Shown one piece after another: positions 43,848 through 52,131 of a stretch of DNA of 64,000 bases; position 1 is the first letter of the stretch; the number at the start of each line of letters is the position of its first letter. A program made the translations under genes and the position numbers. The stretch is from Pseudomonas moorei (GTDB lineage: Bacteria > Pseudomonadota > Gammaproteobacteria > Pseudomonadales > Pseudomonadaceae). The notes under the pieces were generated by a model, which saw nothing but the letters and a program-made list of their open reading frames with translations, had not been told where the DNA came from and ran no database searches. The stretch is from assembly GCF_008801475.1 (NCBI RefSeq), contig NZ_VZPP01000006.1, positions 1 to 64,000 of the forward strand, written 5' to 3'.

Positions 43848-44479
43848 TAGAACTGATCTGGCCTGCAATGGAGCCGCTCACTTCGCAAGAGCTCAAGCTG
43901 CAGGACGCCCGGCATAAGCAGGACATCGCCAAAATCAATATCGCCCGCTGGGCTGTCGACACCGATGCCGCCCTGGAGGAGGCACGGCGCCTCGATGACG
44001 CCGAATCGGACCGCCGGAAAACGGCAGACAGCAAGGCCAGTATCTATCTGGCGGCCGTGACGGCGCTTACACCGGTGCTGGCTTCTCTGCTGCCGAGCAT
44101 CTGGAGCGACAAATCAACGATCAGCTTCAGCGTCTGTTCGCTGGCCATCTTCTTTTTGGCCACGTTGTACCTGTTCAGGGCCGGGATATGGGCCTTCGAA
44201 ACGCTCAGGGTTTCAACCTCCAGCCGTGTCGATGCAACGGACCTGGCCAGCCTGTGGAGCGCGGCCACCCCCAAGCCCGAACTGGTCAAGAAGCTGCTTA
44301 TCGCCGTCAGGTACAACCACGCCGGGGCCAATCGCAAAGTGTCCTGCATCAAAATGACCCATGCCTTTCTGCTCAGGGCATTTTTGGCGTTCATCCTCCT
44401 GCTGATCGTCCAGGTGGCGTGGACACCGGCAGGCCAACTGATTGCGCTGGTGATCGCGACGGTGCGTTGCTTCAACTGA
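43838..44479 (+). CDS. Multi-pass membrane protein of the graspetide operon
   Basis: A 213-residue protein whose ATG lies 10 bases inside the ligase gene, so it belongs to the same operon. Residues 1-65 are charged and helical (EEARRLDDAESDRRKTADSK). TM1 is about 69-88 (IYLAAVTALTPVLASLLPSI), TM2 95-121, TM3 176-195 and perhaps TM4 199-211. The ADSKA... entry to TM1 recalls the two- and four-helix effectors of phage-defence systems (SLATT, Pycsar-TM), but that is an impression only. It could instead export or give immunity to the peptide. No peptidase or ABC transporter is present. Confidence 0.8.
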   Translation: MDLIELIWPAMEPLTSQELKLQDARHKQDIAKINIARWAVDTDAALEEARRLDDAESDRRKTADSKASIYLAAVTALTPVLASLLPSIWSDKSTISFSVCSLAIFFLATLYLFRAGIWAFETLRVSTSSRVDATDLASLWSAATPKPELVKKLLIAVRYNHAGANRKVSCIKMTHAFLLRAFLAFILLLIVQVAWTPAGQLIALVIATVRCFN

Positions 44480-44524
44480 AGCGCCCTGGCAGGCAAGCGC
44501 GCCCGCCTGCTAAACGACGGGACC

Positions 44525-45283
44525 CTACAGCCTCACGCCCACCACCCCTTCCCCATGCAGCTGACGGATCAACGCCAGGCCGTCATCGAAGAAGGTCGAC
44601 GACCCGGACCCACCCGCCTCCAGCGCCAGCCCCTGCAATTGCGCACGGCCGTCCAGCTCCGGAAATTCGTCAATGCGCTGCAACAAGCGCCACGCCAAGG
44701 GGCTCAGTTCTGAGAATTTCACCTGCCAGTCTTCGGCCCGCCGCACCAACAGCAATGTCGGCTGAGCGGGCGCGGTGTCCGGCTGATAATCCGGCCCCAG
44801 CAAGTGCACCGGCCAGGCATAAGCCAACGGCCAGGCCAGTGGCGAGACGCGCAACGGGCGACTCGGCAACGGCTCGACATCGCCCGCTGGCAACGGCTCG
44901 GCCACGGATTGCTGCAGCGCCATTTCCACCCATTCGTAGTGCGCCAGCTCGACCATGAACGGCGGCCAGGAACCTTCGGCCAACGCCAGCGGTGCAGACG
45001 CCAGGAACTCGACAAATTCCTCGGCGATTTCACCGAATTTCGGCGTGTGGGCACGGTAGTCGCGCAGAAAAATCCGCACCAGCGCACGCCACTGTTCATC
45101 ACCGAGGATTTGCACCAGTACCGGGAAGGTGCCGCTGATCAATGACGACAGGTTGGCGAACACCAGGTCGCGGTAAACCCGTGCCCGCGCCGGGTCCATT
45201 TCCGCGGGTGGCGCGCAGTGCTCCGGGTCGCGCAGATAACGGCCCATGCTGCTTTGTTGTTCGTGCAACGAGCGATTAGCCAC
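44525..45283 (-). CDS. hvfC: HvfC/BufC-type partner protein (DUF2063)
   Basis: A 252-residue protein of the DUF2063 family ([27 protein letters not shown], key part [31 protein letters not shown] at the end), the usual partner of DUF692. It is thought to bind the precursor peptide and present it to HvfB. It starts 8 bases inside the hvfB end, so both are coupled. The gene is convergent with the graspetide membrane protein, 45 bases away. Confidence 0.9.
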   Translation of the reverse strand: MANRSLHEQQSSMGRYLRDPEHCAPPAEMDPARARVYRDLVFANLSSLISGTFPVLVQILGDEQWRALVRIFLRDYRAHTPKFGEIAEEFVEFLASAPLALAEGSWPPFMVELAHYEWVEMALQQSVAEPLPAGDVEPLPSRPLRVSPLAWPLAYAWPVHLLGPDYQPDTAPAQPTLLLVRRAEDWQVKFSELSPLAWRLLQRIDEFPELDGRAQLQGLALEAGGSGSSTFFDDGLALIRQLHGEGVVGVRL

Positions 45284-46115
45284 GGCTCACCTCCCTGGCC
45301 TGCAAACGGCGAATGGTCTGCAACTCGGCGACCAGTTCGCTGAACGCCGGAAAATTGAAATCCCGCTCCAGCAATGTCGGCTGGGCGCCGAACCGGGCAT
45401 AGGCCTCGGCCAGCAACGACCACACCGCCGGTTTGACCGACGCACCGTGGGTGTCGATTTTCAAGGTGTCGGACTCATCGAAATGCCCGGCGATGTGCAT
45501 GGCCACCACCCGGTTCGAATCGATACCGGCGAGAAAGGTGTGTGGATCAAAACCGTGGTTGATCGAGTTGACGTACACGTTATTGACGTCCAGCAACAGG
45601 TCGCAATCGGCCTCGTGCAACACGGCGTTGGTGAAGGTCACCTCGTCCATGTCCTGCTGTGGCGCGGCGTAATAGGAAACGTTTTCCACCGCCAGGCGCC
45701 GGCCAAGAATGTCCTGGGCCTGACGAATGCGCGCGGCGACGTGGTGCACCGCCTCTTCGGTAAACGGCAAGGGCAACAGGTCGTACAGATGACCGTCATC
45801 GCTGCAGTAACTCAGGTGCTCGCTGTACAGCGGCACGTTGTAATGATCGAGGAAGACTCGCACTTCTTGCAGAAAGCCGACGTCCAGCGGCGACGGCCCG
45901 CCCAGGGACAACGACAACCCGTGGCAGGACAGCGGATAGCGCTCGGCCAGGGCTCGCAGCGCTGCGCCATGGGCGCCGCCGATGCCGATCCAGTTTTCCG
46001 GTGCGACTTCGAGAAAGTCGAACTGGCCGACCGGGGCAGCCTGGAGGTCGTTGAGCAGACCGCGACGCAAGCCGAGCCCGGCGCTGGCCTTCGCTGAAAT
46101 GATGGGGGTTTGCAT
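45276..46115 (-). CDS. hvfB: HvfB/BufB/MbnB-type multinuclear iron oxygenase (DUF692)
   Basis: A 279-residue TIM-barrel enzyme of DUF692, which converts Cys residues of a precursor peptide to oxazolone-thioamide or related groups, giving copper-binding peptides. Visible family motifs: [51 protein letters not shown] and [10 protein letters not shown], with the expected metal-binding His/Asp/Glu residues. The ATG at 46115 is used; an in-frame extension upstream to 46244 is not conserved. No HvfA-like (DUF2282) precursor is visible beside it. Confidence 0.9.
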   Translation of the reverse strand: MQTPIISAKASAGLGLRRGLLNDLQAAPVGQFDFLEVAPENWIGIGGAHGAALRALAERYPLSCHGLSLSLGGPSPLDVGFLQEVRVFLDHYNVPLYSEHLSYCSDDGHLYDLLPLPFTEEAVHHVAARIRQAQDILGRRLAVENVSYYAAPQQDMDEVTFTNAVLHEADCDLLLDVNNVYVNSINHGFDPHTFLAGIDSNRVVAMHIAGHFDESDTLKIDTHGASVKPAVWSLLAEAYARFGAQPTLLERDFNFPAFSELVAELQTIRRLQAREVSRG

Positions 46116-46134
46116 AGTGTCGATTCCTGGGGTT

Positions 46135-46192
46135 GTCGGTACGCAATCACAGTTAATCGAATCGATGTATCGGGTCTGTGTTGCGTACCGAC
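46135..46192. promoter_or_regulatory. Long inverted repeat in the hvfB leader
   Basis: The left arm GTCGGTACGCAA-t-CACAG (46135-46152) and the right arm CTGTGTTGCGTACCGAC (46176-46192) pair along 17 bases with one bulge and a 23-base loop. It lies 20-77 bases upstream of hvfB, inside the expected leader or promoter. It could be an attenuator or operator. A GATACA-type half-site (TGTATC at 46166) lies in the loop. Confidence 0.6.
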
Positions 46193-46259
46193 GGAAAACG
46201 GCAGTGCTTGTATCGCCAGCGGGTCTGTACACACTTCGGTACAAACCCGCCGGTCAGGC

Positions 46260-47594
46260 TCAAGCCAGGTCGTACTTCTCACGCACCAGATGACCGATGC
46301 CGATGCGATCGAGCACCTCCATCGGGCACAGGAACGTCACGCGCACCGTGCCCGGCAGGCGGCTGATGTCGATCGAACCGGTGAGGGTGGCGCGGTTGAG
46401 CACTTCGTCATACGGCAGGCCGGTGACCTGTGCGGCACGCGTCAAGCCATTCTCTACCGCCAGGTTGAGATTTTCGCCGCTGCCGATAAAGGTGACCGGG
46501 CCGCTCTGCTCGATCTCGTGCTGGCCCCAACGGGCGCCCAGCTCACGGACCTTCGCCCGTTGTTCGGCGTTCATTGGCCGCGCCATCGGCGGCAAGTCAT
46601 CGAGGTTCTGCAGGAGGATCGGCCCGTCCAGCGTCAGGTTTTTCACCACCTCGACCACCACTTCGGTTTCCCCGGAGCAATCGGTGGCATGCCCGGCGAT
46701 TTCGCCGTTGCCCTGCTGGGCGTGCATGTCGCCCATGTACACCCCGGCCCCGGGGACTTTCACCGGACAGATCAATACGCAGCCCTCGCGGATCGAATTG
46801 GTGTCCATGTGCCCGTCGGTCTTGGCCGCATGCAGTTCTTCACGGGTCATGCCGAAACGGTGCGGTGCGTTGATCAGGTATTGGCCGAAATCGGCGCAGT
46901 TGTGGGAATCAGGCAAATCGCGGGACGGCATAGTGCCGATGTTGCCGAGGAACGGTCGCATGTGCGCGGCGACGCCAGGCATGTCGGCACGGGCCAGGGA
47001 CAGGATCGAATGCTGCGCAGCGAATTCCGGCAGCGCTGACATTTCGGACGCCTGGCCGGCCAGTTGATTGGCGATGTCCTGGTTGACCGTCAGGCTGACC
47101 TGATTCTGCGCATCGAACACGATCACATAGCCATGGCTGAAGCGAAACGCGCTGACTTCGGCGCCGCAGTGGTTACAGCGAATCGAGTCTTCGCCGATGC
47201 CGTCGACATGGCTGGCCGGATGTTCGGTGCCGCACTTGGCGCAGAACTTGGAGACGAACGGATCGCCGTTGTAACGACCCTCAACAAAGGTCATGACCCC
47301 GGACGAAGTCGCCAGCGAGGTCACGCGCATGCTCTTGATCTTGATGGCGACCGCATCGCCGACTTGCGCACCGGCGATGGCCACCGGTTGCGTGACTTCA
47401 TGGCCGCCTTCAAAGGCCGGGGTGATCATCGGCCCCCAGCAACCCGGCGGCGTTCCGGTGATCAGGGTGCCGCCGTCGGCCAAAGGCCCCAGCATCGGCT
47501 GGCTGGGGCCGATGATGCCATGGGTGTAGTGATCGACCCGCAGGCGATCGACCGGCGTGGCGTTGAGATTGGCTTGCGACACAAGCGTTGTCAT
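46260..47594 (-). CDS. Acetamidase/formamidase family protein
   Basis: A 444-residue metal-dependent amidohydrolase that releases ammonia from short amides. The start region DRLRVDHYTHGIIGPSQP, the Zn-type CAKCG...CNHCG pair near residues 118-143 and MGDMHAQQGNGEIAGHATD are all typical of the FmdA/AmdA family. The acid amide preferred cannot be read. It lies upstream of hvfB in the same direction with a 144-base gap. Confidence 0.92.
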   Translation of the reverse strand: MTTLVSQANLNATPVDRLRVDHYTHGIIGPSQPMLGPLADGGTLITGTPPGCWGPMITPAFEGGHEVTQPVAIAGAQVGDAVAIKIKSMRVTSLATSSGVMTFVEGRYNGDPFVSKFCAKCGTEHPASHVDGIGEDSIRCNHCGAEVSAFRFSHGYVIVFDAQNQVSLTVNQDIANQLAGQASEMSALPEFAAQHSILSLARADMPGVAAHMRPFLGNIGTMPSRDLPDSHNCADFGQYLINAPHRFGMTREELHAAKTDGHMDTNSIREGCVLICPVKVPGAGVYMGDMHAQQGNGEIAGHATDCSGETEVVVEVVKNLTLDGPILLQNLDDLPPMARPMNAEQRAKVRELGARWGQHEIEQSGPVTFIGSGENLNLAVENGLTRAAQVTGLPYDEVLNRATLTGSIDISRLPGTVRVTFLCPMEVLDRIGIGHLVREKYDLA

Positions 47595-47790
47595 TGGGGT
47601 CCCCTTGACCGCATCAGGCGCGGAACAGTGTCAGGAGCGAACGGCCGCCGGTTGCGACGGCCAAGGAAAGGGTCTTGGCCGCCACGGTTCAGGGCGCCAA
47701 AACGGCCTGCACAGTTCAGCGCAGATTTGTATCTGCTCTGTGTTCGGCGGTGGCCCTGAATTGAGGGGGACTGTATCGGGAAGGCCGTTA

Positions 47791-47806
47791 GATACAGTGG
47801 GATACA
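47791..47806. promoter_or_regulatory. GATACA-N4-GATACA direct repeat upstream of the acetamidase
   Basis: GATACA at 47791-47796 and 47801-47806, with the same 10-bp spacing as the sites before the two-component operon, and a reversed TGTATC at 47772. It is about 200 bases from the acetamidase start. A further TGTATC/CTGTGT pair at 47728-47743 has the same spacing and recurs at 46166-46181 before hvfB. The gap 47595-48101 also holds a REP doublet; I see no gene in it. Confidence 0.5.
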
Positions 47807-47835
47807 TGCGCAGGCAGTGCTGGCCAAAATGTCTC

Positions 47836-47940
47836 TGGGAGCGGCGGTGCGACCATTCGGCTTGCCCGCGATGAGGCCGGCAGATCTGGCCCATCTGTTG
47901 CCTGACACTGCGCTTTCGCGGGCAAGCCCGCTCCCACAGG
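47836..47940. repeat. REP doublet
   Basis: TGGGAGCGGCGGTGCGACC... (left) and GCGGGCAAGCCCGCTCCCACAG (right, cores only) form the typical facing pair, here with a degenerate left arm. Confidence 0.8.
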
Positions 47941-48101
47941 TAGCTTCGTCGCCAGCAAAGGCGGCTTTCGACCCGCGAACTAAACTTATTTCACTCAGGA
48001 CATGCAAATCGTCCTGTTCATCCCCCACGACCACCGCCCAGTGGCGCGAGTCCTACACACCCGGCCTCTGGACCGTGATCCTTTCTGAAGGAGCACACGT
48101 G

Positions 48102-49148
48102 ATGGACGAGGCCAGACTCAATGACTTCATGGGCAAACTGGTGAATGACATGGGCGGCGCGGCGATGCTCGCCAACGTCATTCTCGGCGAAGAACTCGGG
48201 CTGTACCGGGCCATGGCCGACAGTCAGCCAGTCACCCCTGAAACACTCGCCGGCAAGACCGGCTGCAACCCACGCCTGGTGCGCGAATGGCTCAGCGCCC
48301 ACGCCGCCTCCGGCTATATGGAACACACCGACGGCCAGTTCCGCTTGCCCGAAGAGCAAGCCCTGGCGCTGGCCATCGAGGACTCGCCGGTCTACATCGC
48401 CGGTGGTATCGGGGTGGTCGCGTCGTTTTTCCATGACAAGGACAAACTGGTCAACGCCATGCGCGGCGACGGCGCCCTGCCCTGGGGCGATCACCACCCG
48501 TGCATGTTCAGCGGCACGGAGCGGTTCTTCCGCCCAGGCTACAAGGCCCATCTGATCGCCGAATGGCTGCCGGCCCTTGAAGGCGTGGTGGCCAAGCTGG
48601 AAGCCGGCGCGAAAGTGGCGGACATCGGCTGCGGGCATGGCGCCTCCACCGTGATCATGGCCCAGGCCTTTCCCGAGTCGCGATTTGTCGGGTTCGACTA
48701 CCATGCGCCGTCTGTCGCCGTCGCCACCCAGCGTGCCGAAGAAGGTGGCGTGGCCGGACGGGCGCGATTCTTCCAGGGCACGGCAAAGAGCTACCCTGGC
48801 AACGACTATGACCTGGTCTGCTATTTCGATTGCCTGCATGACATGGGCGACCCGGTCGGCGCGGCCAGACACGCCTACGAGTCGCTGAAATCGGACGGCA
48901 CGGTGCTGTTGGTCGAGCCATTCGCCAACGACACGCTCGATGAAAACATCAACCCGGTCGGACGTTTGTTCTATGCCGCCTCGACTTTCATCTGCACGCC
49001 GAACTCGCTGTCCCAGGAAGTCGGCCTCGGCCTCGGTGCCCAGGCGGGCGAAGCCCGGTTGCGCAAGGTGTTCACCGAAGCCGGGTTCTCCAGTTTCCGC
49101 CGGGCGACGCAAACGCCGTTCAACCTGATTCTTGAAGCACGCAAGTAA
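48102..49148 (+). CDS. Class I SAM-dependent methyltransferase with winged-helix N-terminus
   Basis: A 348-residue cytoplasmic protein: an N-terminal winged-helix dimerisation-like part (RLNDFMGKLVNDMGGAAMLA, CNPRLVREWLSAHAASGYME), then a Rossmann methyltransferase with motif I VADIGCGHGASTV and YDLVCYFDCLHDMGDPVGAA. O-methyltransferase-like, substrate unknown. The ATG at 48102 follows GGAG at 48089; a GTG at 48099 is an alternative start. It follows the REP doublet and stands apart from its neighbours. Confidence 0.88.
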   Translation: MDEARLNDFMGKLVNDMGGAAMLANVILGEELGLYRAMADSQPVTPETLAGKTGCNPRLVREWLSAHAASGYMEHTDGQFRLPEEQALALAIEDSPVYIAGGIGVVASFFHDKDKLVNAMRGDGALPWGDHHPCMFSGTERFFRPGYKAHLIAEWLPALEGVVAKLEAGAKVADIGCGHGASTVIMAQAFPESRFVGFDYHAPSVAVATQRAEEGGVAGRARFFQGTAKSYPGNDYDLVCYFDCLHDMGDPVGAARHAYESLKSDGTVLLVEPFANDTLDENINPVGRLFYAASTFICTPNSLSQEVGLGLGAQAGEARLRKVFTEAGFSSFRRATQTPFNLILEARK

Positions 49149-49162
49149 ACCCGGCTGCCTTT

Positions 49163-49246
49163 GGTAGGAGCCCGCTTGCTCGCGATGGTGTATCAGATAC
49201 ATTGATGTCGACTGACACACCATCGCGAGCAAGCTCGCTCCTATAG
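49163..49246. repeat. REP doublet
   Basis: GGTAGGAGCCCGCTTGCTCG (left) and CGAGCAAGCTCGCTCCTATAG (right, core) pair between the methyltransferase and sirtuin genes. Confidence 0.85.
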
Positions 49247-49256
49247 GTTTCCCGAC

Positions 49257-50102
49257 ATGTTCGACAGCCTTATCCACGAACAACTCGACCGTCTCCAACA
49301 GCTTATGGCCGACGAACCGTTCGTGGTCCTGACCGGTGCCGGGATCAGCACCCCGTCGGGTATCCCGGACTATCGCGACAATCAGGGCGTACGCCGTGGC
49401 CGGCAGCCGATGATGTATCAGGAATTTCTCTCGGCACCCGAGTCCCGCCGACGTTATTGGGCGCGGGCGATGCTCGGCTGGCCAAGGGTGCGCCAGGCGC
49501 GGCCGAACGTGGCTCACGACACCCTGGCCCGCTTGCAGAGTACCCGGCAGATCAGCGGCCTGATCACCCAGAACGTCGACACCCTGCACGATCAGGCCGG
49601 CAGCCATGACGTGATCGAACTGCACGGCAGCCTGCACCGGGTGCTGTGCCTGGACTGCGCGAAACGCAGCGAACGGGATTCGATCCAGCAACTGATGGAA
49701 GCGCAAAACCCCTATCTGGCCGGCGTTGACGCAGTGCAGGCGCCGGACGGCGACACCTTGCTGGATGCCGCCTTCGAAGCCCGCTTTCAAGTGCCGCGTT
49801 GCCCGTACTGCGCCGGTGAACGGATGAAACCGGACGTGGTGTTCTTTGGCGAAAACGTTGCACAGGAAACCGCTGCCAAAGCGATGGCTGCGGTGGAGAA
49901 GGCGGCCGGGCTATTGGTCGTCGGTTCGTCGTTGATGGCCTATTCGGCATTTCGCCTGTGCCGCACGGTGGTGGATCAGGGCAAGCCATTGCTGGCGATC
50001 AACCTGGGCAAGACCCGGGCCGATGACCTGCTGGATTTGAAGATAGAAATGTCCTGCGAGCAGCTGTTGCCGTTATTGGCGCAGCGCCTCACCCACCACT
50101 GA
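49257..50102 (+). CDS. Sirtuin-family NAD-dependent protein deacylase (SIR2)
   Basis: A 281-residue cytoplasmic NAD-dependent deacylase or ADP-ribosyltransferase. NAD pocket GAGISTPSGIPDYR, TQNVDTLHDQAG and the catalytic His in ELHGSLHR are clear. Two CxxC pairs for zinc (LCLDC near residue 130 and CPYC near 190) are intact. It most resembles bacterial class II sirtuins (SIRT4-like, with a longer zinc insert). It lies between a methyltransferase and a LysR gene, with no operon partner. Confidence 0.93.
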   Translation: MFDSLIHEQLDRLQQLMADEPFVVLTGAGISTPSGIPDYRDNQGVRRGRQPMMYQEFLSAPESRRRYWARAMLGWPRVRQARPNVAHDTLARLQSTRQISGLITQNVDTLHDQAGSHDVIELHGSLHRVLCLDCAKRSERDSIQQLMEAQNPYLAGVDAVQAPDGDTLLDAAFEARFQVPRCPYCAGERMKPDVVFFGENVAQETAAKAMAAVEKAAGLLVVGSSLMAYSAFRLCRTVVDQGKPLLAINLGKTRADDLLDLKIEMSCEQLLPLLAQRLTHH

Positions 50103-50116
50103 TGCGACCCAATCCT

Positions 50117-50204
50117 CGTAGGAGCGAGCCCGCTCGCGATGGACGTCAACGATGACGCGGGCTATCTGAATGCCCGCGGTGTCCTGGCGTCCATCGCGAG
50201 CAGG
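50117..50204. repeat. REP doublet with lost right arm
   Basis: The left unit CGTAGGAGCGAGCCCGCTCGCGATGG is complete and the spacer GACGTCAACGATGACGCGGGC is like the one at 22690, but the right unit stops at CATCGCGAGCAGG, 5 bases before the dhcR stop codon. The outer CTCGCTCCTAC arm is missing. Confidence 0.75.
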
Positions 50205-50208
50205 GTGA

Positions 50209-51111
50209 TCAATGTCCGACTGCCTGCCAACCCAGGCTTTCTTCTTTAAGCACATCAAACAACGCCTGCGCCGCCGCCGACAGCTCCCCTCCCGGCAACG
50301 TCAGCACGCCCAGCGCCCGCTCCACCACCGGGTCGCGCAAGGTGATACAACGCGCGCCCAGTTCGCGCATCTGCCCGGCGCACAAGGCCGGCACCGCGCT
50401 CACGCCCAGCCCGCTGGCAACCATCCGACCGACCGTCGACAACTGATGGCTTTCAAACTCCACCGGCAATTTCATGCCCCGCGCCTGCAAGTGTTCCTCC
50501 AGCATCACCCGCACCGTCGAGGGGCGCTGCAAGGTAATGAACGGTTCCTTGAGCAAGGTCAGCCAGTCGATGTCATTGAGTATGGCCAGCGGCGAGTCAT
50601 GGGGCACGACCGCCACAAAGCGGTCAACGTACAGCGGCGTGAAATGCAGCGACGAACTCTGGGTCGGCTCAAACGCCACCCCCAATTCCACCTGGCGATC
50701 ACGAACCATTTCCAGCACCTGCTCGTTGATCACGTCGTTCACCGTGACGTTGACTTTCGGGTAGCGCGCGCGGAAGGTCTTGAGGATCGGTGGCAGCAGG
50801 TTGCCGGCGAACGACGGCATCGCCGCCAGGGTCACGCGCCCGCGCTGGAGGGTGAAGCGCTGGCGCAATTCATCTTCGACATTGTCCCAGTCCGCGATCA
50901 ATCGACGGGCCAGCGGCACCAGTGCTTCGCCTTCGGCGGTCAGCGCGACATTGCGCGTGTTGCGGGTGAACAAGCGCCCGCCCAGGCCCTCCTCCAGCGC
51001 CTTGATGGTCAGGCTCAAGGCCGACTGTGACAGGTGCAGGCGTTCGCAGGCCACGGCGAAGCTCAGGCTTTGGGCCACCGCCAGGAAGGCGCGGATCTGC
51101 TTGACGGTCAT
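50209..51111 (-). CDS. dhcR: LysR-family regulator of the dhcAB-atoB operon
   Basis: A 300-residue LysR protein. Helix-turn-helix at the start (TVKQIRAFLAVAQSLSFAVAC, key part AVACERLHLSQSALSLTIK) and a co-inducer domain with VELGVAFEP. It is divergent from dhcA, matching the P. aeruginosa layout in which DhcR activates dehydrocarnitine use. ATG at 51111 is preferred over an upstream in-frame start. The name rests on synteny. Confidence 0.75.
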   Translation of the reverse strand: MTVKQIRAFLAVAQSLSFAVACERLHLSQSALSLTIKALEEGLGGRLFTRNTRNVALTAEGEALVPLARRLIADWDNVEDELRQRFTLQRGRVTLAAMPSFAGNLLPPILKTFRARYPKVNVTVNDVINEQVLEMVRDRQVELGVAFEPTQSSSLHFTPLYVDRFVAVVPHDSPLAILNDIDWLTLLKEPFITLQRPSTVRVMLEEHLQARGMKLPVEFESHQLSTVGRMVASGLGVSAVPALCAGQMRELGARCITLRDPVVERALGVLTLPGGELSAAAQALFDVLKEESLGWQAVGH

Positions 51112-51396
51112 AGGTCGCTTCGCTCCGTTTGCATGCGGCAAATTTCAAGCCGCAGGATAAAATCAACAGCCGAGGGTTCTGCATGAGCCGGTTTGCCAGC
51201 GAAAGCGATTTGCCAGACGACATCGTCGTCGATTGGCCTGCCGTCTTCGCTGGCAAGCCAGCGCGTACAGGATGACTCTTTAATGACATTAATCAATTAA
51301 TCCAGCCAAAAAAACAACTTAACAAATCAATCTTGCAGCGAGACACTCCATTCCATACGGCTAGCCAGCCGCCCACAAAGAATAAAAGAGGTGCAT

Positions 51397-52095
51397 ATGG
51401 CAGGTTTCGACAAGCGCGTGAGTTCCTACGAGGAAGCTCTGGCAGGTCTTGAAGACGGCATGACCGTGATCGCCGGCGGCTTCGGCCTGTGCGGGATCCC
51501 GGAAAACCTGATCGCCGAGATCAAGCGCAAGGGCACACGCGACCTCACCGTCGTCTCCAACAACTGCGGCGTCGACGGCTTCGGGCTCGGCGTATTGCTG
51601 ACCGACCGCCAGATCAGCAAAGTCGTGGCCTCCTACGTCGGCGAAAACAAGCTGTTCGAAGAACAACTGCTCAAGGGCGAAATCGAAGTCATCCTGACCC
51701 CGCAGGGCACCCTCGCCGAAAAAATGCGCGCAGGTGGCGCCGGCATCCCCGCGTTCTTCACCGCCACGGGTGTCGGCACTCCGGTTGCCGAAGGCAAGGA
51801 AGTGCGCGAATTCCATGGCCGCAAGTACTTGATGGAAGAATCCATCACCGGTGACTTCGCCATTGTCAAAGGCTGGAAAGCCGACCATTTCGGCAACGTG
51901 ATCTACCGCCACACCGCCCAGAACTTCAACCCGTTGGCCGCCACCGCCGGCAAGATCACCGTGGTCGAAGTCGAGGAAATCGTCGAGCCCGGCGAGCTGG
52001 AGCCGTCGCAGATCCACACCCCTGGCATCTACGTCGACCGGATCATTTGCGGCACGTTCGAGAAGCGCATCGAACAGCGCACCGTGCGTAAGTGA
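51397..52095 (+). CDS. dhcA: CoA-transferase subunit A (dehydrocarnitine/3-oxoacid type)
   Basis: A 232-residue alpha subunit. [16 protein letters not shown] and the N-terminal [20 protein letters not shown] are classic of family I CoA-transferases. In P. aeruginosa this pair (DhcA/DhcB) moves CoA from a donor to dehydrocarnitine; acetoacetate is an alternative substrate. The ATG at 51397 is preferred over the GTG at 51391. It starts the operon dhcA-dhcB-atoB. Confidence 0.85.
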   Translation: MAGFDKRVSSYEEALAGLEDGMTVIAGGFGLCGIPENLIAEIKRKGTRDLTVVSNNCGVDGFGLGVLLTDRQISKVVASYVGENKLFEEQLLKGEIEVILTPQGTLAEKMRAGGAGIPAFFTATGVGTPVAEGKEVREFHGRKYLMEESITGDFAIVKGWKADHFGNVIYRHTAQNFNPLAATAGKITVVEVEEIVEPGELEPSQIHTPGIYVDRIICGTFEKRIEQRTVRK

Positions 52096-52131
52096 TCCCC
52101 TGCCCCCGGACCGAATGAAGGAATAACAACA

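Noticed and set aside
46116..46244. In-frame N-terminal extension of hvfB, containing CDC, as an HvfA-like precursor
   Set aside because: It is fused in frame to the enzyme, has no signal peptide and no EGKCG-like repeats.
48002..48088. 28-codon frame just before the methyltransferase
   Set aside because: The only AGGA is too close to the ATG and the product has no pattern.
48018..49790. 590-residue antisense frame
   Set aside because: Covers the methyltransferase, a REP pair and the sirtuin, all well supported on the other strand.
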